Below are positions 26,701 through 36,301 of a stretch of DNA of 64,000 bases, in pieces. The position numbers and the translations under genes are program-made. Source of the DNA: an uncultured Schlesneria sp. (GTDB taxonomy: Bacteria > Planctomycetota > Planctomycetia > Planctomycetales > Planctomycetaceae); NCBI GenBank assembly GCA_903899985.1, contig CAIULL010000099.1:47099-111098 (forward strand), in the 5' to 3' direction. Position 1 is the first letter of the stretch; every line of letters begins with the position of its first letter. Under the pieces are notes generated by a model. It was not told the DNA's origin and did not search any database. It saw nothing but the letters and a program-made list of their open reading frames with translations.

Positions 26701-28620
26701 TCAGGTTGTCACAGTACCCTTACCCGTCGCGGTATAACCGCTTGTGCTTGTGCCCTTCGCAGAGACGTCGTACGTCGTTGATGCGTTTAATGGCGTGCCC
26801 GTCAAATTCAATGACCAGTTCCCGACCGAAGGTGACGTCAGTTGTTTGTCGGTCGTTGCCGACCCACCCAGCGTGTAGGTCGTGCTGGCGCTTGTGGACC
26901 TGTTTGTGACGGTCACCGCGAAGTTCGGTTCATTAGCGGAATCCCACGTACCAGTAATTGTCGGGGTGGTTCCGGCACTGGTCAGCGAATTCACGGTCGG
27001 TGTATTGAGCGCGGCAAGCACTTTCACATCGAAGATCAAGATACTGTTTGCTGGGATTGAACCATTCCCTGTGGGACCGTACGCCAAGGACGACGGAATC
27101 AGCAGCGTCGCGGACGTTCCCACTGGCAACAGCTGGAATGCTTCGTCCCATCCTGCAATCACTTGTCCGACACCCACGACGAATGGGAAGCCGGCAGTGC
27201 TTGTGTTCGAATCAAACTGAGTCCCCTTGGTTCCATCCGCGTTCAAGATCCACCCGGTGTAGTTGGCAGTGACGGTCTGGCCTTTCACTGGAACTGGCCC
27301 CGCTCCCTGCGTGGTAACAACGTAGTTCAATCCGGACGCTGTCGTTGTCGCCGTCAGGCCATTCTTCGTGAGGTAACTGTTGATGACCGCTTGCTCGCTG
27401 GTCACAGTCCCTGTACCTGTCAAGCTGTCACCGTTCTTATCGTAGGCTGTTGCCGTCACGGTTGTTGTTTGAGCCGTGAGCGGTGCGCCCGTCAAATCCA
27501 ACGACCAATTGCCCGCTGACGGAGCTGTCAATTGAGCGTCTGTTCCGAGCTTATAAGTCTTGCCGTTGACAGCGACCGTCAATGTCGGCGAATTGACGGA
27601 ATCATACGTTCCTTTGACCGTTGGAGTGGTTGTCGCTGCGGTCTGGTTGGTCACGGTTGGGGCGGTAAAGGTTGCCTTCAGCGTCGTGACGTTGACGTTT
27701 CTCAAGGTCGGCGTGACGGCCGTGACGATGGAATTCGTCGCTTCATAGATCGTCGGCTTACGATGATGAGGGCCGTTTACGGTTAAGGAACTGTTGAAAT
27801 GGCTTGGTCCGTCCGGCGAACCGTACATCCCGATAACGCTGTCACCTCCCAGGAAGATTGTCACGGCGCCCGTATATGTTGATGCGGTCGAAGCGACGGA
27901 GCTGTTGCGTCGGAGTTCCCAGTCAGTCAATGTTCCAGTGATCGTCGAATGATTCACGGTCAATTGACCGACCCACGATTTCACATTTCCCTTGACGGTC
28001 GTATTTTCCAGGTCCAGGTGATCACCGCTTTGGAATCCCAGATTGACGTTCAGGTCGTTGTTGATTGTGGATTGATTGATCGTGACCAGGTCGGTCGCGA
28101 ATCCGCCGTTGTGGATATTCACGGACTTTGCATTGACCTTGGTCAACGTCAGGCCGTTGTTGTTGGTTCCACCTCCAAGATTGATATCCAACGCCTTCAG
28201 ACTCGCCGTCCCATCTCCGGTGACTGTGACGGTGTTACCAAAGCGGATCAGGTTCATCGACAAATCGACGGGACTCGTGATCGTGGCAGTGTACGTGGAC
28301 AAGTCCTTGCCGTTGACCCGAAACATCGTTCCGGTGTGAGCCGTCAACACGACCTGCGTCGCCGTGTACGAAACATCGAACGTGTCATAGGCCTTCGTAT
28401 TCGGGGGATTGATGTCGTTGAGTGTAATTGCCGTACTGCTGGCATTCACGGCAATCAGATTCGTCAGAAGCTTTCGTGGCTCAAGCACTTCAAGGCGTGA
28501 GACGAGAGCACCCAATCGATCCGGGTTGTTGCGACTGCGTCGAGACGATCGTCGGCTAGCGACATGATTTCGTTGACCCTGAAGCCAAGCAAACAACCGT
28601 TGAGTCCAATTGCGTCGCAT
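26701..28620 (-). CDS. LEPR-XLL surface protein with embedded FKBP-type isomerase domain
   Basis: A 639-residue protein. The basic N-terminus (RRSSRRSRNN) leads to VLEPRKLLT near residue 48, the LEPR-XLL motif found at the start of planctomycete extracellular proteins. A beta-rich repeat region follows, with right-handed-helix-like phrases such as TTVKGNVKSWVGQLTVNHSTITG. Two Ig-like repeats of the form TPTxxGTxDSxNxPxxxVxV...SxGNWSLxLTGxPL flank an FKBP peptidyl-prolyl isomerase domain (residues ~410-530: VKGQTVTANYTGW, FPFVVGVGQVIAGWDEA, IPANSILIFDVKVL). The FKBP core looks complete. The protein is likely exported and surface-bound; folding of other exported proteins is inferred. Confidence 0.85.
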   Translation of the reverse strand: MRRNWTQRLFAWLQGQRNHVASRRSSRRSRNNPDRLGALVSRLEVLEPRKLLTNLIAVNASSTAITLNDINPPNTKAYDTFDVSYTATQVVLTAHTGTMFRVNGKDLSTYTATITSPVDLSMNLIRFGNTVTVTGDGTASLKALDINLGGGTNNNGLTLTKVNAKSVNIHNGGFATDLVTINQSTINNDLNVNLGFQSGDHLDLENTTVKGNVKSWVGQLTVNHSTITGTLTDWELRRNSSVASTASTYTGAVTIFLGGDSVIGMYGSPDGPSHFNSSLTVNGPHHRKPTIYEATNSIVTAVTPTLRNVNVTTLKATFTAPTVTNQTAATTTPTVKGTYDSVNSPTLTVAVNGKTYKLGTDAQLTAPSAGNWSLDLTGAPLTAQTTTVTATAYDKNGDSLTGTGTVTSEQAVINSYLTKNGLTATTTASGLNYVVTTQGAGPVPVKGQTVTANYTGWILNADGTKGTQFDSNTSTAGFPFVVGVGQVIAGWDEAFQLLPVGTSATLLIPSSLAYGPTGNGSIPANSILIFDVKVLAALNTPTVNSLTSAGTTPTITGTWDSANEPNFAVTVTNRSTSASTTYTLGGSATTDKQLTSPSVGNWSLNLTGTPLNASTTYDVSAKGTSTSGYTATGKGTVTT

Positions 28621-28985
28621 CGTTGAGTCTCTATCTCGAAGTTGTACAAATCAAAGAATCAGCTAAACTCTACCCAGTTTCTCCATTTTATAGCATGAGA
28701 TCTCCAGGAAAGCTTCTGGATTCTATGGAGCGTGTGGGGGTTCAGGGAAGTATTTTCGCGGAGTTTGAAAAAAACGGTTTTTCCGAGAAGGGAAAGCGTT
28801 TTAAAGTGATCAAAATCGACACATTCGACGCATCGTGTTTCTGTGCTCGAAATGTTGGCGATGTGAAGCGAGTGATCGATATCATCGCAATCGATAGAAC
28901 CGGACTGCTGCCAATTGCGTGCATCGACGATTTCACGAGAATCGCTCAAAACACCTTAAATATTCTTAAGGTGGACAGCAGGCGG
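28621..28985. other. Intergenic region upstream of the LEPR-XLL gene
   Basis: A 365-base gap between the LEPR-XLL gene start and the 3' end of the glycosyltransferase, both on the minus strand. A plus-strand open frame (28623-29255) crosses it but its second half is antisense to the glycosyltransferase, and a minus-strand 96-codon frame has no family resemblance. It presumably carries the LEPR-XLL promoter. Confidence 0.4.
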
Positions 28986-30734
28986 TCATTCCACCGAGGT
29001 GTTTACTCTGTTGAAACCCACTTGGGCAACATGTCGTACTCGTCCCACAAAAACACGATCTTTGGGGATTGCGCGTCCTTTGAAGCGGTCGCAAGAGATG
29101 ACCGCAACTTCAGTCCATTCGAAAGGCAGTTTTGGAGGATCACTGTCGTATGTGTGCAGACAAAAATAGTCGACATTGCCAGGGATTTCGCCGGTCGGCA
29201 ACGGAACGATCGGAACTTGCCGACCGTAAAAAAACACAAAAGCATGATGTATTGAATCGAAGCTGACCAGTTGGGCATCAGCGGGAATCATGTGTTTCAG
29301 CTGGTCAATTTGTCCCACAATATCTTCGCAACGACGTTGCTGGACCGTCACAATCAGGCTCACTTGAACCAGAGCGAGAAATCCGGCAACACTAAGCATC
29401 CCACGGACCATCGCTCGATCAGACGGCTCTCGTTGTAACGACCGCCATGCAATCCAGGCCAAGGCGATCGCTGCGGCGGAGTAACCAATGGCGCTGAGTA
29501 ACGTCAACGTAAACCGCCATGTCGGAATAGCCAATGATGCAGCCACAATCACGATTGCGGAACCGACCATCAGGTTGATCATTAATCTGACGTAGAACTT
29601 CCAAAGATCAAAACCAACCGCCTCTTTGCGAAGTGCGGCCAAGCGATCAGTGGCGATTCCCACCAGTGCTGCAAAGCAGGGAAACAGGGGCATGTAGTAA
29701 CGGACTTTAGAGCCTGGCGGCAGCCAGACCGAAACGAAGGAAAACAGGATGCAAATCGTCAGGAACAAGGCAGCTTCTTGTTGACGGCCAACGAATTCTC
29801 GAACGCGCCGATTTCCAAACGCCAGCAGCAGGATTGACCATGGCATCAGTCTCACAAACAGCAATTCGCAAGGGAAGATAACCAGATGCTCGAAGAAAAC
29901 GGACCACTTGCGATCAACGAAACGGCCAGCGACATCGCCGAAGTAAATATTCCAACTGTCCGCGATTCCTCGGTGCCAGGTAAACGGCCCCTGCCATGCG
30001 CCAAGGACGGCAATAAAGACCAGAATTCCGATTGCATGCCCTCGCGTCAGAATCGCTCGCCAGTTTCCCGTCACAAATAAGAAAAGTGTTGTCGCACCGA
30101 CAAAATAGAGTGGCGCCTGCAATCCTTTTGTCAGCATCCCCAGCGCTGTGAAGCCGTAACCCAGGGACCACATTTGCCATGCGGGCCATTTTTTTATCCA
30201 CGCCCAATGCCACATCAGCATGGACGCAGCCACGCACAGACTGAAAACCGCTTCTGTTTCTGCCGAACGGCCAAATTCCATCACCATTGTCATCGTCAGA
30301 AAACTGACTGCACCGCCAAGACTCCCCAGACGCCCCATCAGTTGCCGCAAATATTCGTAAATCAGGATGGCAATCAGGAAAGTCGAGATCACGCTCGGTA
30401 TTCGCACAGCCCAGATATCAAAGCCACCAGTGAATAACGACGCCAAGGCGATCAACCAGTTTTGCAGGGGAGGACGACTCGGCAGAAAGACGCGCTGCGT
30501 GCCGGGAACCAGCCAGTCACCCGTTTCGACCATTTCTCGCGCAATGAGTGCTCGTCGAGGCTCTTCTCCAAACAGGGGCAGGGCGTCCAATCGAATGCAC
30601 AAGGCGACAACAGCCAGCAACAGAATGATCAACAATTCTCGTTCACGCCACCATTCGGCTCGGCCTTCGTGACAAGCGTCCGTCGTAAATCCATCCATCG
30701 GGCCAATCCTTTTTCCCGGTTCAGTCCGTCGCAT
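28986..30734 (-). CDS. ArnT-like membrane glycosyltransferase (GT39 superfamily), second copy
   Basis: A 582-residue polytopic protein with about ten to twelve membrane segments. The segment LFGEEPRRALIAREMVETGDWLVPG, the first extracytoplasmic loop, carries the acidic pair and the arginine-rich motif typical of ArnT/PMT enzymes that use polyprenyl-phosphate sugars. SRPPLQNWLIAL and PPGSKVRYYMPLFPCFAALVG are further family landmarks. The soluble C-terminal end has VPLPTGEIPGNVDYF. The start could be ATG 30734 or ATG 30698 (13th residue). Apart from fold it differs clearly from the one at 14427-15932, so it is not a recent duplicate. The acceptor is unknown. Confidence 0.88.
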   Translation of the reverse strand: MRRTEPGKRIGPMDGFTTDACHEGRAEWWRERELLIILLLAVVALCIRLDALPLFGEEPRRALIAREMVETGDWLVPGTQRVFLPSRPPLQNWLIALASLFTGGFDIWAVRIPSVISTFLIAILIYEYLRQLMGRLGSLGGAVSFLTMTMVMEFGRSAETEAVFSLCVAASMLMWHWAWIKKWPAWQMWSLGYGFTALGMLTKGLQAPLYFVGATTLFLFVTGNWRAILTRGHAIGILVFIAVLGAWQGPFTWHRGIADSWNIYFGDVAGRFVDRKWSVFFEHLVIFPCELLFVRLMPWSILLLAFGNRRVREFVGRQQEAALFLTICILFSFVSVWLPPGSKVRYYMPLFPCFAALVGIATDRLAALRKEAVGFDLWKFYVRLMINLMVGSAIVIVAASLAIPTWRFTLTLLSAIGYSAAAIALAWIAWRSLQREPSDRAMVRGMLSVAGFLALVQVSLIVTVQQRRCEDIVGQIDQLKHMIPADAQLVSFDSIHHAFVFFYGRQVPIVPLPTGEIPGNVDYFCLHTYDSDPPKLPFEWTEVAVISCDRFKGRAIPKDRVFVGRVRHVAQVGFNRVNTSVE

Positions 30735-31825
30735 TTTTGGGATCAGCCCAGGAGATTATCAAAAATGGGTCTCACCGTCACTACGGTTGACGTGAGGAAC
30801 TTCGTTGAATTTCAGCGACTTATGAAACCAAGTGACGGGGTTCTAGAAGATTGGGGGATTTCGGTCAATCAGTTCTTCGAGAACCGGCAGATTCCGCCGT
30901 TCCGATTAACCAAATTTCACCCAAGTGAATGCAAGTCAACCTCTTAAATTGTCCGAAACACAGAGAGTGGCTCGCACTGGGTTCGGGGAGTTGAGTTCTT
31001 TCGTCCGGATTGAACGTTGACGAGGACAGGCCATGGCAATTGATCAGTCGGGAAACGATTCGAATCGACTTCATTCACTTCCGATTCGTGTCTCAATCCG
31101 TGTTTGCAGGAAATCACTTAAACTCAAGGAATTGCTCACATGGACGTCGGGGACGATTTTGAAATTCGATCAATCCGTGTCGTCACCACTTTCGCTGTGT
31201 ATCGGCAATCGAGAAATGGCTGAGGGTACGGCCGTCGATGTTGATTCATCGATTGGATTAAAACTGTCGCGGCTGAAATCAGAATAATCACGGCGATTCA
31301 ATTGTTGCAGTCAATGAATGGACAACCGAATATTGTTTTTTGGGCGACAGACACGCGACTTTATTCGGCAATTGTCCGATCTATTGTACGAAACAGAGAA
31401 AAAATCAGTCATCAAATTCGTTTTCAAGACCATTTCTCTATAAAGAGCGCCAGAGAGAGGACACTTAAGCAGGACTTGACTACGTCCGAATTTCGAATTT
31501 CGCCGTTGTGTCGCAAGGCTATTATCTGTAGTTGTTTACATTATTGTTCCTGTTTTTATTAGACTTATCTTTGCTCTAGTTTACTTTCAATGTATCGCTT
31601 GCTTAACAATTTGTTTACCGTGAATCTGGGCTGGTCCAAATTATTTGTTTAAAAGGAATCGCCATCGAGTCGATGTAAGCTTCGAATAGAGTATTTGTGC
31701 TTCAGTGTATCCCGAAATCGGCTGATTTTTGTAGTATTTTGGTGTAGACAGGCCCGATTTCGATTTTTATGATTCAAATTGCCTACATTCGGTGACAAAA
31801 GGCATCCTCTTGAGTCGCTAGCAAC
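30735..31825. other. Long intergenic region, no gene recognised
   Basis: A 1091-base stretch between divergent genes, noticeably AT-richer toward the right (about 31,280-31,800). Open frames at 31033-31287 and 31302-31562 translate to sequences without recognisable domains, and the 30462-30947 frame is mostly antisense to the glycosyltransferase. No tRNA, hairpin with T tract or repeat was recognised. It could hold a regulatory region or small RNA that cannot be seen by eye. Confidence 0.4.
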
Positions 31826-32890
31826 ATGCTTGATCTCACTCTTCTGGCGCGGCATCAATATTTCCCATCGGGAAAAATTGATCTTTCCAGATTCTTTGCG
31901 GGATCAGTACTTCTTCTGTTCTTAAGCGGCCTTTGCGGAGTCATCGCAGGGCTTCTCTATGCAGCTATCGCAATTGTTCCGCTTCTTTCGTACGTCACGA
32001 TTCTCGTGCCGATCGCGTTTGGTTTACCAATTGCATGGATGGTCGCGAAATTCGTTTCCTTTTCGCATTGTCGAAATCCACGGCTCGCTGCGTTCGCCGG
32101 CGCGGTTTGTGGAATTGTGACATTCCTTTCCGCGTGTGAAATGCAAGGTGTGGCTGCAACATTGCGAGACGGCGAACAAAAAACGTCGTTATTAGCTGTA
32201 GCAACGCGAACGGATCAGATTCAGCAAGCCATCGTCCGTCGAGTTTTTGGGTCCGGCAATCAGCTTCCGAAACGAAACTTCTTCTCTGGTTTCAATTTTC
32301 GTGAATCAGTAATGCTCATGATCGAATTCGGTCTATTTATCTGGATCCCCGTGAGTTCGGGCCGGAATTTCGCTCGACGAGCGTACGGCGAATCAATCGA
32401 CAGGTGGCTCGACCGATCGATCATCCGAACAATTCCAGGTTCAGGAGACAAAATCGTTTCGGTACTTAAAGAGCGGGAGTACCTGGTCGAGACGTTGTCG
32501 TCACTTCCGAAATTGCCAACGCACCCAATGAACTCGTTTCCAATATCCGTGCTCTCTCTGTCATATCGAGCAAGCGCCGATACTGCAGCTACATGGTTGC
32601 TCCTTGAAATCTCTCCCTTCCCCGCAGCTAACGGTGCCTACGAGGCCTATCTCAGTGCGACGGAAGTTGACTCCAGCGGGAAAAAGAGGCCACTGTTACA
32701 CCAGTTGAAACTTCGAACACACGAAATTCCGACTGCCCGAAAACTGTTCCTGGGCCTGGCAACGGAATCGTCTTCAGATGAGGTCGCTAATCTCAGTGAC
32801 GACAATCTGAATGTTGAAACAACCGGCCTGTATGTTCAATTTACTGCTCGACCATTGAGAAGATCAGCATCGCGATCGCGCATAAGGTGA
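31826..32890 (+). CDS. Membrane protein of unknown function
   Basis: A 354-residue protein. Residues ~24-70 form two long hydrophobic segments (FAGSVLLLFLSGLCGVIAGLLYAAIAIVPLL, then VTILVPIAFGLPIAWMVA); another lies at ~90-105 and a fourth at ~163-178. The C-terminal half is hydrophilic, has DKIVSVLKEREYLVETL and SYRASADTAATWLLLEISPF, and is probably a cytosolic domain. I do not recognise a family. It is monocistronic with a long, AT-rich leader region. Confidence 0.7.
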   Translation: MLDLTLLARHQYFPSGKIDLSRFFAGSVLLLFLSGLCGVIAGLLYAAIAIVPLLSYVTILVPIAFGLPIAWMVAKFVSFSHCRNPRLAAFAGAVCGIVTFLSACEMQGVAATLRDGEQKTSLLAVATRTDQIQQAIVRRVFGSGNQLPKRNFFSGFNFRESVMLMIEFGLFIWIPVSSGRNFARRAYGESIDRWLDRSIIRTIPGSGDKIVSVLKEREYLVETLSSLPKLPTHPMNSFPISVLSLSYRASADTAATWLLLEISPFPAANGAYEAYLSATEVDSSGKKRPLLHQLKLRTHEIPTARKLFLGLATESSSDEVANLSDDNLNVETTGLYVQFTARPLRRSASRSRIR

Positions 32891-33097
32891 TTTTTCAACC
32901 TGAGAATGCGATGAAACAGAGTTGGGTCTGTTTGATCAGCAGTTGCGTCCGGTGATTCGTCTGTTTTCGCAAATGAGTCACTGAGGCACTTTCCTCAACG
33001 AGACTGTTTTGTCAAATCATTTCTGAGTATTTTGATGTGAGCCAGCGCGGACTGTCCGTAGGTGGCCTGTTTCCTCACCAGATTCACGGAATCCGCT

Positions 33098-34297
33098 ATG
33101 GGGCATCTATTTTTTACTGCGCTGAAAACACGTTCCGGTCAGTTTGCCTGTTTTATTGGGGGTGTCGGGATTTCGGCCATAATGGCCTTGGCGATCGCTC
33201 CGATTGCAACCCAAGCCCAGGACAACCCTGAGAGTAACATCAAGCAGGCGGAAACAGACCCGGACTATGCTGTTCCGGATGGGACACCCGACGAAATTAT
33301 GGAGTTCGTCAATGAACTTAAGGGGCGACGACCCAAGTTTGCCAACCGCAAAGAGACGCTCGAGCATGCCATACGGATGCACCGCGCGCTTATCGCTGCC
33401 GGAGATAAAATCCTTGGTCAGGAAACCAGTGACAAAGTTGCTGCAAATGCGGCTCAAATGAAATTAAGCTCCCTGACGATCCTCGCCGCCAACGACATCG
33501 GTGATGCAGCCACCGAAGCCATGGAAGTTGCTAAAAAGCTGAAACTCGACGAACGAAAGACCGTCGCGAAAGTCGTCGATCAGTTCTGGATGCCGATTCA
33601 AATTATCAATTTACCAAAGTTGTCGGATGCAGATCGCAAGGGAATATCAGAGGAAGTGCTTGCTTCTGTGACAAGCAGTCATTTTTCGCGGGAAACCATG
33701 GGAGTTGCGTCGCAGTTAGGTGATGCACTCGCCAACAAAGGGTTTCCCGATGAGGCAGGCGGACTGTTTGATCGCCTGGCCAAACTCGCCAGCGAATCGG
33801 ATGACGAGAAAATCCAATTGAACTCGAAGCGTTTTGAAGGCCTGGGTCGTCGTGCACGCCTTCCGGGTCAATTGATGACTCTCAATGGAAAGAAATTGAA
33901 CGGAGAAGACTTCGACTGGACATCCTACCGCGGCAAGGTCGTTCTCGTTGACTTCTGGGCCACATGGTGTGGTCCTTGTATCGCAGAACTGCCCAACGTG
34001 AAGGCGAACTACGAAAAATACCACAGTAAGGGATTTGACGTCGTCGGAATCAGCCTTGATCGATCGCGCGAACCGCTCGACAAATTTATTGAGAACGAAC
34101 AAATCCCCTGGACGCAGATGTACGATGAAGAGATTCAGAACGGTAAAGGGTGGAATCACCCAATGGCAGAATTTTTCGGTATCAATGCTATTCCAGCGGC
34201 AATCCTCGTCGACAAGGAAGGTAAAGTCGTATCAATGCGAGCCCGCGGTCCAGAGCTACCAAAGTTACTGGAAGAACTCTTAGGAAAAGCGGAGTAA
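33098..34297 (+). CDS. Secreted TlpA-like thioredoxin-fold protein
   Basis: A 399-residue exported protein. A signal peptide (GHLFFTALK..., hydrophobic GGVGISAIMALAIAPIA, cut near TQA-QD) is followed by a helical region of about 220 residues rich in Lys and Ala. It ends in a thioredoxin domain whose active site is WATWCGPCIAEL, with KVVLVDFWATW before it and INAIPAAILVDKEG carrying the cis-proline. Such proteins reduce or isomerise disulfides in the envelope or help cytochrome maturation. ATG 33098 is preferred; an in-frame GTG at 33062 would add twelve residues. Confidence 0.88.
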   Translation: MGHLFFTALKTRSGQFACFIGGVGISAIMALAIAPIATQAQDNPESNIKQAETDPDYAVPDGTPDEIMEFVNELKGRRPKFANRKETLEHAIRMHRALIAAGDKILGQETSDKVAANAAQMKLSSLTILAANDIGDAATEAMEVAKKLKLDERKTVAKVVDQFWMPIQIINLPKLSDADRKGISEEVLASVTSSHFSRETMGVASQLGDALANKGFPDEAGGLFDRLAKLASESDDEKIQLNSKRFEGLGRRARLPGQLMTLNGKKLNGEDFDWTSYRGKVVLVDFWATWCGPCIAELPNVKANYEKYHSKGFDVVGISLDRSREPLDKFIENEQIPWTQMYDEEIQNGKGWNHPMAEFFGINAIPAAILVDKEGKVVSMRARGPELPKLLEELLGKAE

Positions 34298-34325
34298 TCC
34301 GTTTGACGCCTTTGAACGAATATCG

Positions 34326-34460
34326 TGTGCCACTACTTGAACTTCTTCAGTCAAGCAGTGCTCTTTGTCCAGCAGAATAGAAAGCACTGCTTCTCCGAAG
34401 ACCTCCGAAGCAGTGGTACAGGGGCCCGAGCTAGTAGCACATTGTCCGTGCAGTGGCACA
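34326..34460. other. Structured intergenic segment with alternative hairpins
   Basis: TGTGCCACT (34326-34334) can pair with AGTGGCACA (34452-34460), closing a ~135-base domain. Inside, AGCAGTGCT (34354-34362) pairs with AGCACTGCT (34383-34391), while CACTGCTTC (34385-34393) pairs instead with GAAGCAGTG (34407-34415), so the two inner hairpins exclude each other. It lies between convergent genes: it may be a terminator region or an unrecognised structured RNA. Confidence 0.4.
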
Positions 34461-34508
34461 AATTCAATATTCGGCAGTTTGACAAGATCGTCGTCAGTTT
34501 CGTCGTTT

Positions 34509-36026
34509 TCATTCCGCCGAAATGACTTCCAGTTTCAGTTTGCCGATTACATTCATCAGAGGAGAGAATCCACTGAGTGCTGCGGGGCCATCGTCGCTCA
34601 GTGCCGAATCAGCCAGTTTGATGTGGGCCGCTCCGATTCCGCCATTCCCCAAGGTTGCGTCGAGAGGAATCCATTGATCGTTGAGATTGGCTTCTGTCCA
34701 CATGTGACCGCCGAACGCAAACAAGCGATCGGCATACACCAGACCCACGACGATTCGTGACGGGATCCCTTTCGCTCGCAACATGGCAGCGAGCAACACG
34801 GCGTGCTCCGTGCAGTCTCCTTCCAGGTTGTTAGCGACCTCTGCCGCTGAAGCCATCGCCGTCGAAAAATTCTTTTTCGTCAGTTTCTCACGTACGTACG
34901 TTTCCATACGCCGGGCAATCTCGCCAGGGTCTGTGGCGTCACTGGCGGCTCGAATGGCGTGCTTCTGTATCAGCACATCGTCCCGCTGAAGATACTGCGA
35001 CGACTGGAGGTATTCATCAGCGACTTTGCCAATCCTGGCCGGGCTGGGAATCGGAAGGGAAACGACGGTTAGCTCTGCGGATTCTGCATCAATCTTCTTG
35101 AGCGTCTGGGTATCACTGGCGGGAATAACGTCCGTTGGATCCTGTGCGACAATCGAAACCTTGTACACGATACGTTTGGATCCGTGCCCCTTCACTAATG
35201 GCTTGACTTTGATGAGCGTTCCGATTGCAAGATCGAGCTCCTCCCCTTCGATTGCTTTCAAGGCCTCGGTTTCAGAAACGACGTAGATCTCCATTAACGA
35301 ACCGAGCATTGTTGTTGAGACCTTAACAGCTTCGCCCCGCTCGTCCAAAAAGGTCTCCATCATAAATCCGGGTATCAGCGAGTTTGAAACACCGACTTTG
35401 AAAAGCTTTTCAGGCTTGCCATTGAGCAGCTTTGTTTCCTGACGGTCAAACGCCGTCATGGTTGTTTTTCCAACCTTGGCGAATTCGGGTACAAATGTTT
35501 CGAATGTTCGAGTTTCCCCAGGCTTGAGCGGGTTTACTTTCAGCATTCGGTCTTGAAATACGGGAGACTTCACTCCATCGCGCCACGGCTGAATTGTGGT
35601 TTTGGGTTTTCCATTAACCTCTTGTGTCAGCGAAAGCTCGCGTCCCTCGATCTTTCCACTTGTCACCGACGACATGGCAGGAGGATTCGCCATTTCGAAT
35701 CGAAACCGACGCAGATCCCCTTCCGGCGTTTCTTCAGTCGTCAATGCCTGCTTCATGACCAGAGTCTGGCCGAACCGCTTGATCGTCATGAACGTATCGG
35801 CAGTTGTTTTGACGATGGCTGATTGTCCTGAGCCGACGGTTTCCAGTGTTGACCAAGTATATCCTATCCGCTGACCAGCCAGATAAATGACCTGCCAGGT
35901 TTCTTCTTTCGGCAGAGTCTTCGTCGGGGAATCCTGTCCGTGCGCGGATGGTACGAAAGAGAAGCTGAGAACGAGAAAAAGTCCCAACAGCGTTCGCAGG
36001 AGTATTGGTTTGACAGAAGTATGCAT
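34509..36026 (-). CDS. Secreted transglutaminase-like protein
   Basis: A 505-residue protein with a signal peptide (KPILLRTLLGLFLVLSFSFVPSAHG, cut before QDS). The C-terminal ~170 residues are a transglutaminase-like domain with the cysteine in GDCTEHAVLLAAMLRAKGIPSRIVVGL, the histidine in GHMWTEANL and the aspartate in PLDATLG. The catalytic triad is therefore complete; such domains act as proteases or amide hydrolases in bacteria. The first ~300 residues are beta-rich (ETWQVIYLAGQRIGYTWSTLE). I chose ATG 36026; the frame stays open to 36518 but that part would overlap the feoB 3' end and lacks coding character. Confidence 0.88.
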   Translation of the reverse strand: MHTSVKPILLRTLLGLFLVLSFSFVPSAHGQDSPTKTLPKEETWQVIYLAGQRIGYTWSTLETVGSGQSAIVKTTADTFMTIKRFGQTLVMKQALTTEETPEGDLRRFRFEMANPPAMSSVTSGKIEGRELSLTQEVNGKPKTTIQPWRDGVKSPVFQDRMLKVNPLKPGETRTFETFVPEFAKVGKTTMTAFDRQETKLLNGKPEKLFKVGVSNSLIPGFMMETFLDERGEAVKVSTTMLGSLMEIYVVSETEALKAIEGEELDLAIGTLIKVKPLVKGHGSKRIVYKVSIVAQDPTDVIPASDTQTLKKIDAESAELTVVSLPIPSPARIGKVADEYLQSSQYLQRDDVLIQKHAIRAASDATDPGEIARRMETYVREKLTKKNFSTAMASAAEVANNLEGDCTEHAVLLAAMLRAKGIPSRIVVGLVYADRLFAFGGHMWTEANLNDQWIPLDATLGNGGIGAAHIKLADSALSDDGPAALSGFSPLMNVIGKLKLEVISAE

Positions 36027-36080
36027 GAACAGATTCCTACGAAAGCGAAATGTAATGTTAGGGGCCGCGCGTTCTGGGGT

Positions 36081-36168
36081 CGGGCATTCACTTTTCAAAA
36101 TTGGCCATGCGAGCCTGATTTGCTGATAGAAAACCCATGATCGGCCAATTTTGAAATTTGAATACCCG
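36081..36168. repeat. 26-base imperfect inverted repeat
   Basis: CGGGCATTCACTTTTCAAAA continuing to TTGGCC (36081-36106) faces GGCCAATTTTGAAATTTGAA continuing to TACCCG (36143-36168); 23 of 26 positions pair around a 36-base loop. It lies in the 275-base gap between feoB and the transglutaminase gene, both on the minus strand. It may be a feoB terminator or a remnant mobile element. Confidence 0.7.
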
Positions 36169-36301
36169 CCCCCCTCTTCGAGAGCGCCCGAATTCCTTCG
36201 AAGTATACGACGATACCAATCGCCGGACAAAGGGGGACATTCGGTAAACGTAATAAGTCTGTCGGAATCGGCAGGATTTCGACGACCCGCTTTTTTCAGA
36301 T

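Noticed and set aside
28623..29255. 210-codon plus-strand frame
   Set aside because: Its second half is antisense to the ArnT-like gene and its first half is not protein-like.
30462..30947. 161-codon plus-strand frame
   Set aside because: Mostly antisense to the ArnT-like gene.
31302..31562. 86-codon plus-strand frame in the AT-rich gap
   Set aside because: No conserved motif and no start context; treated as non-coding.
36081..36168. Insertion sequence with terminal inverted repeats
   Set aside because: No transposase between or near the arms and no target duplication visible.
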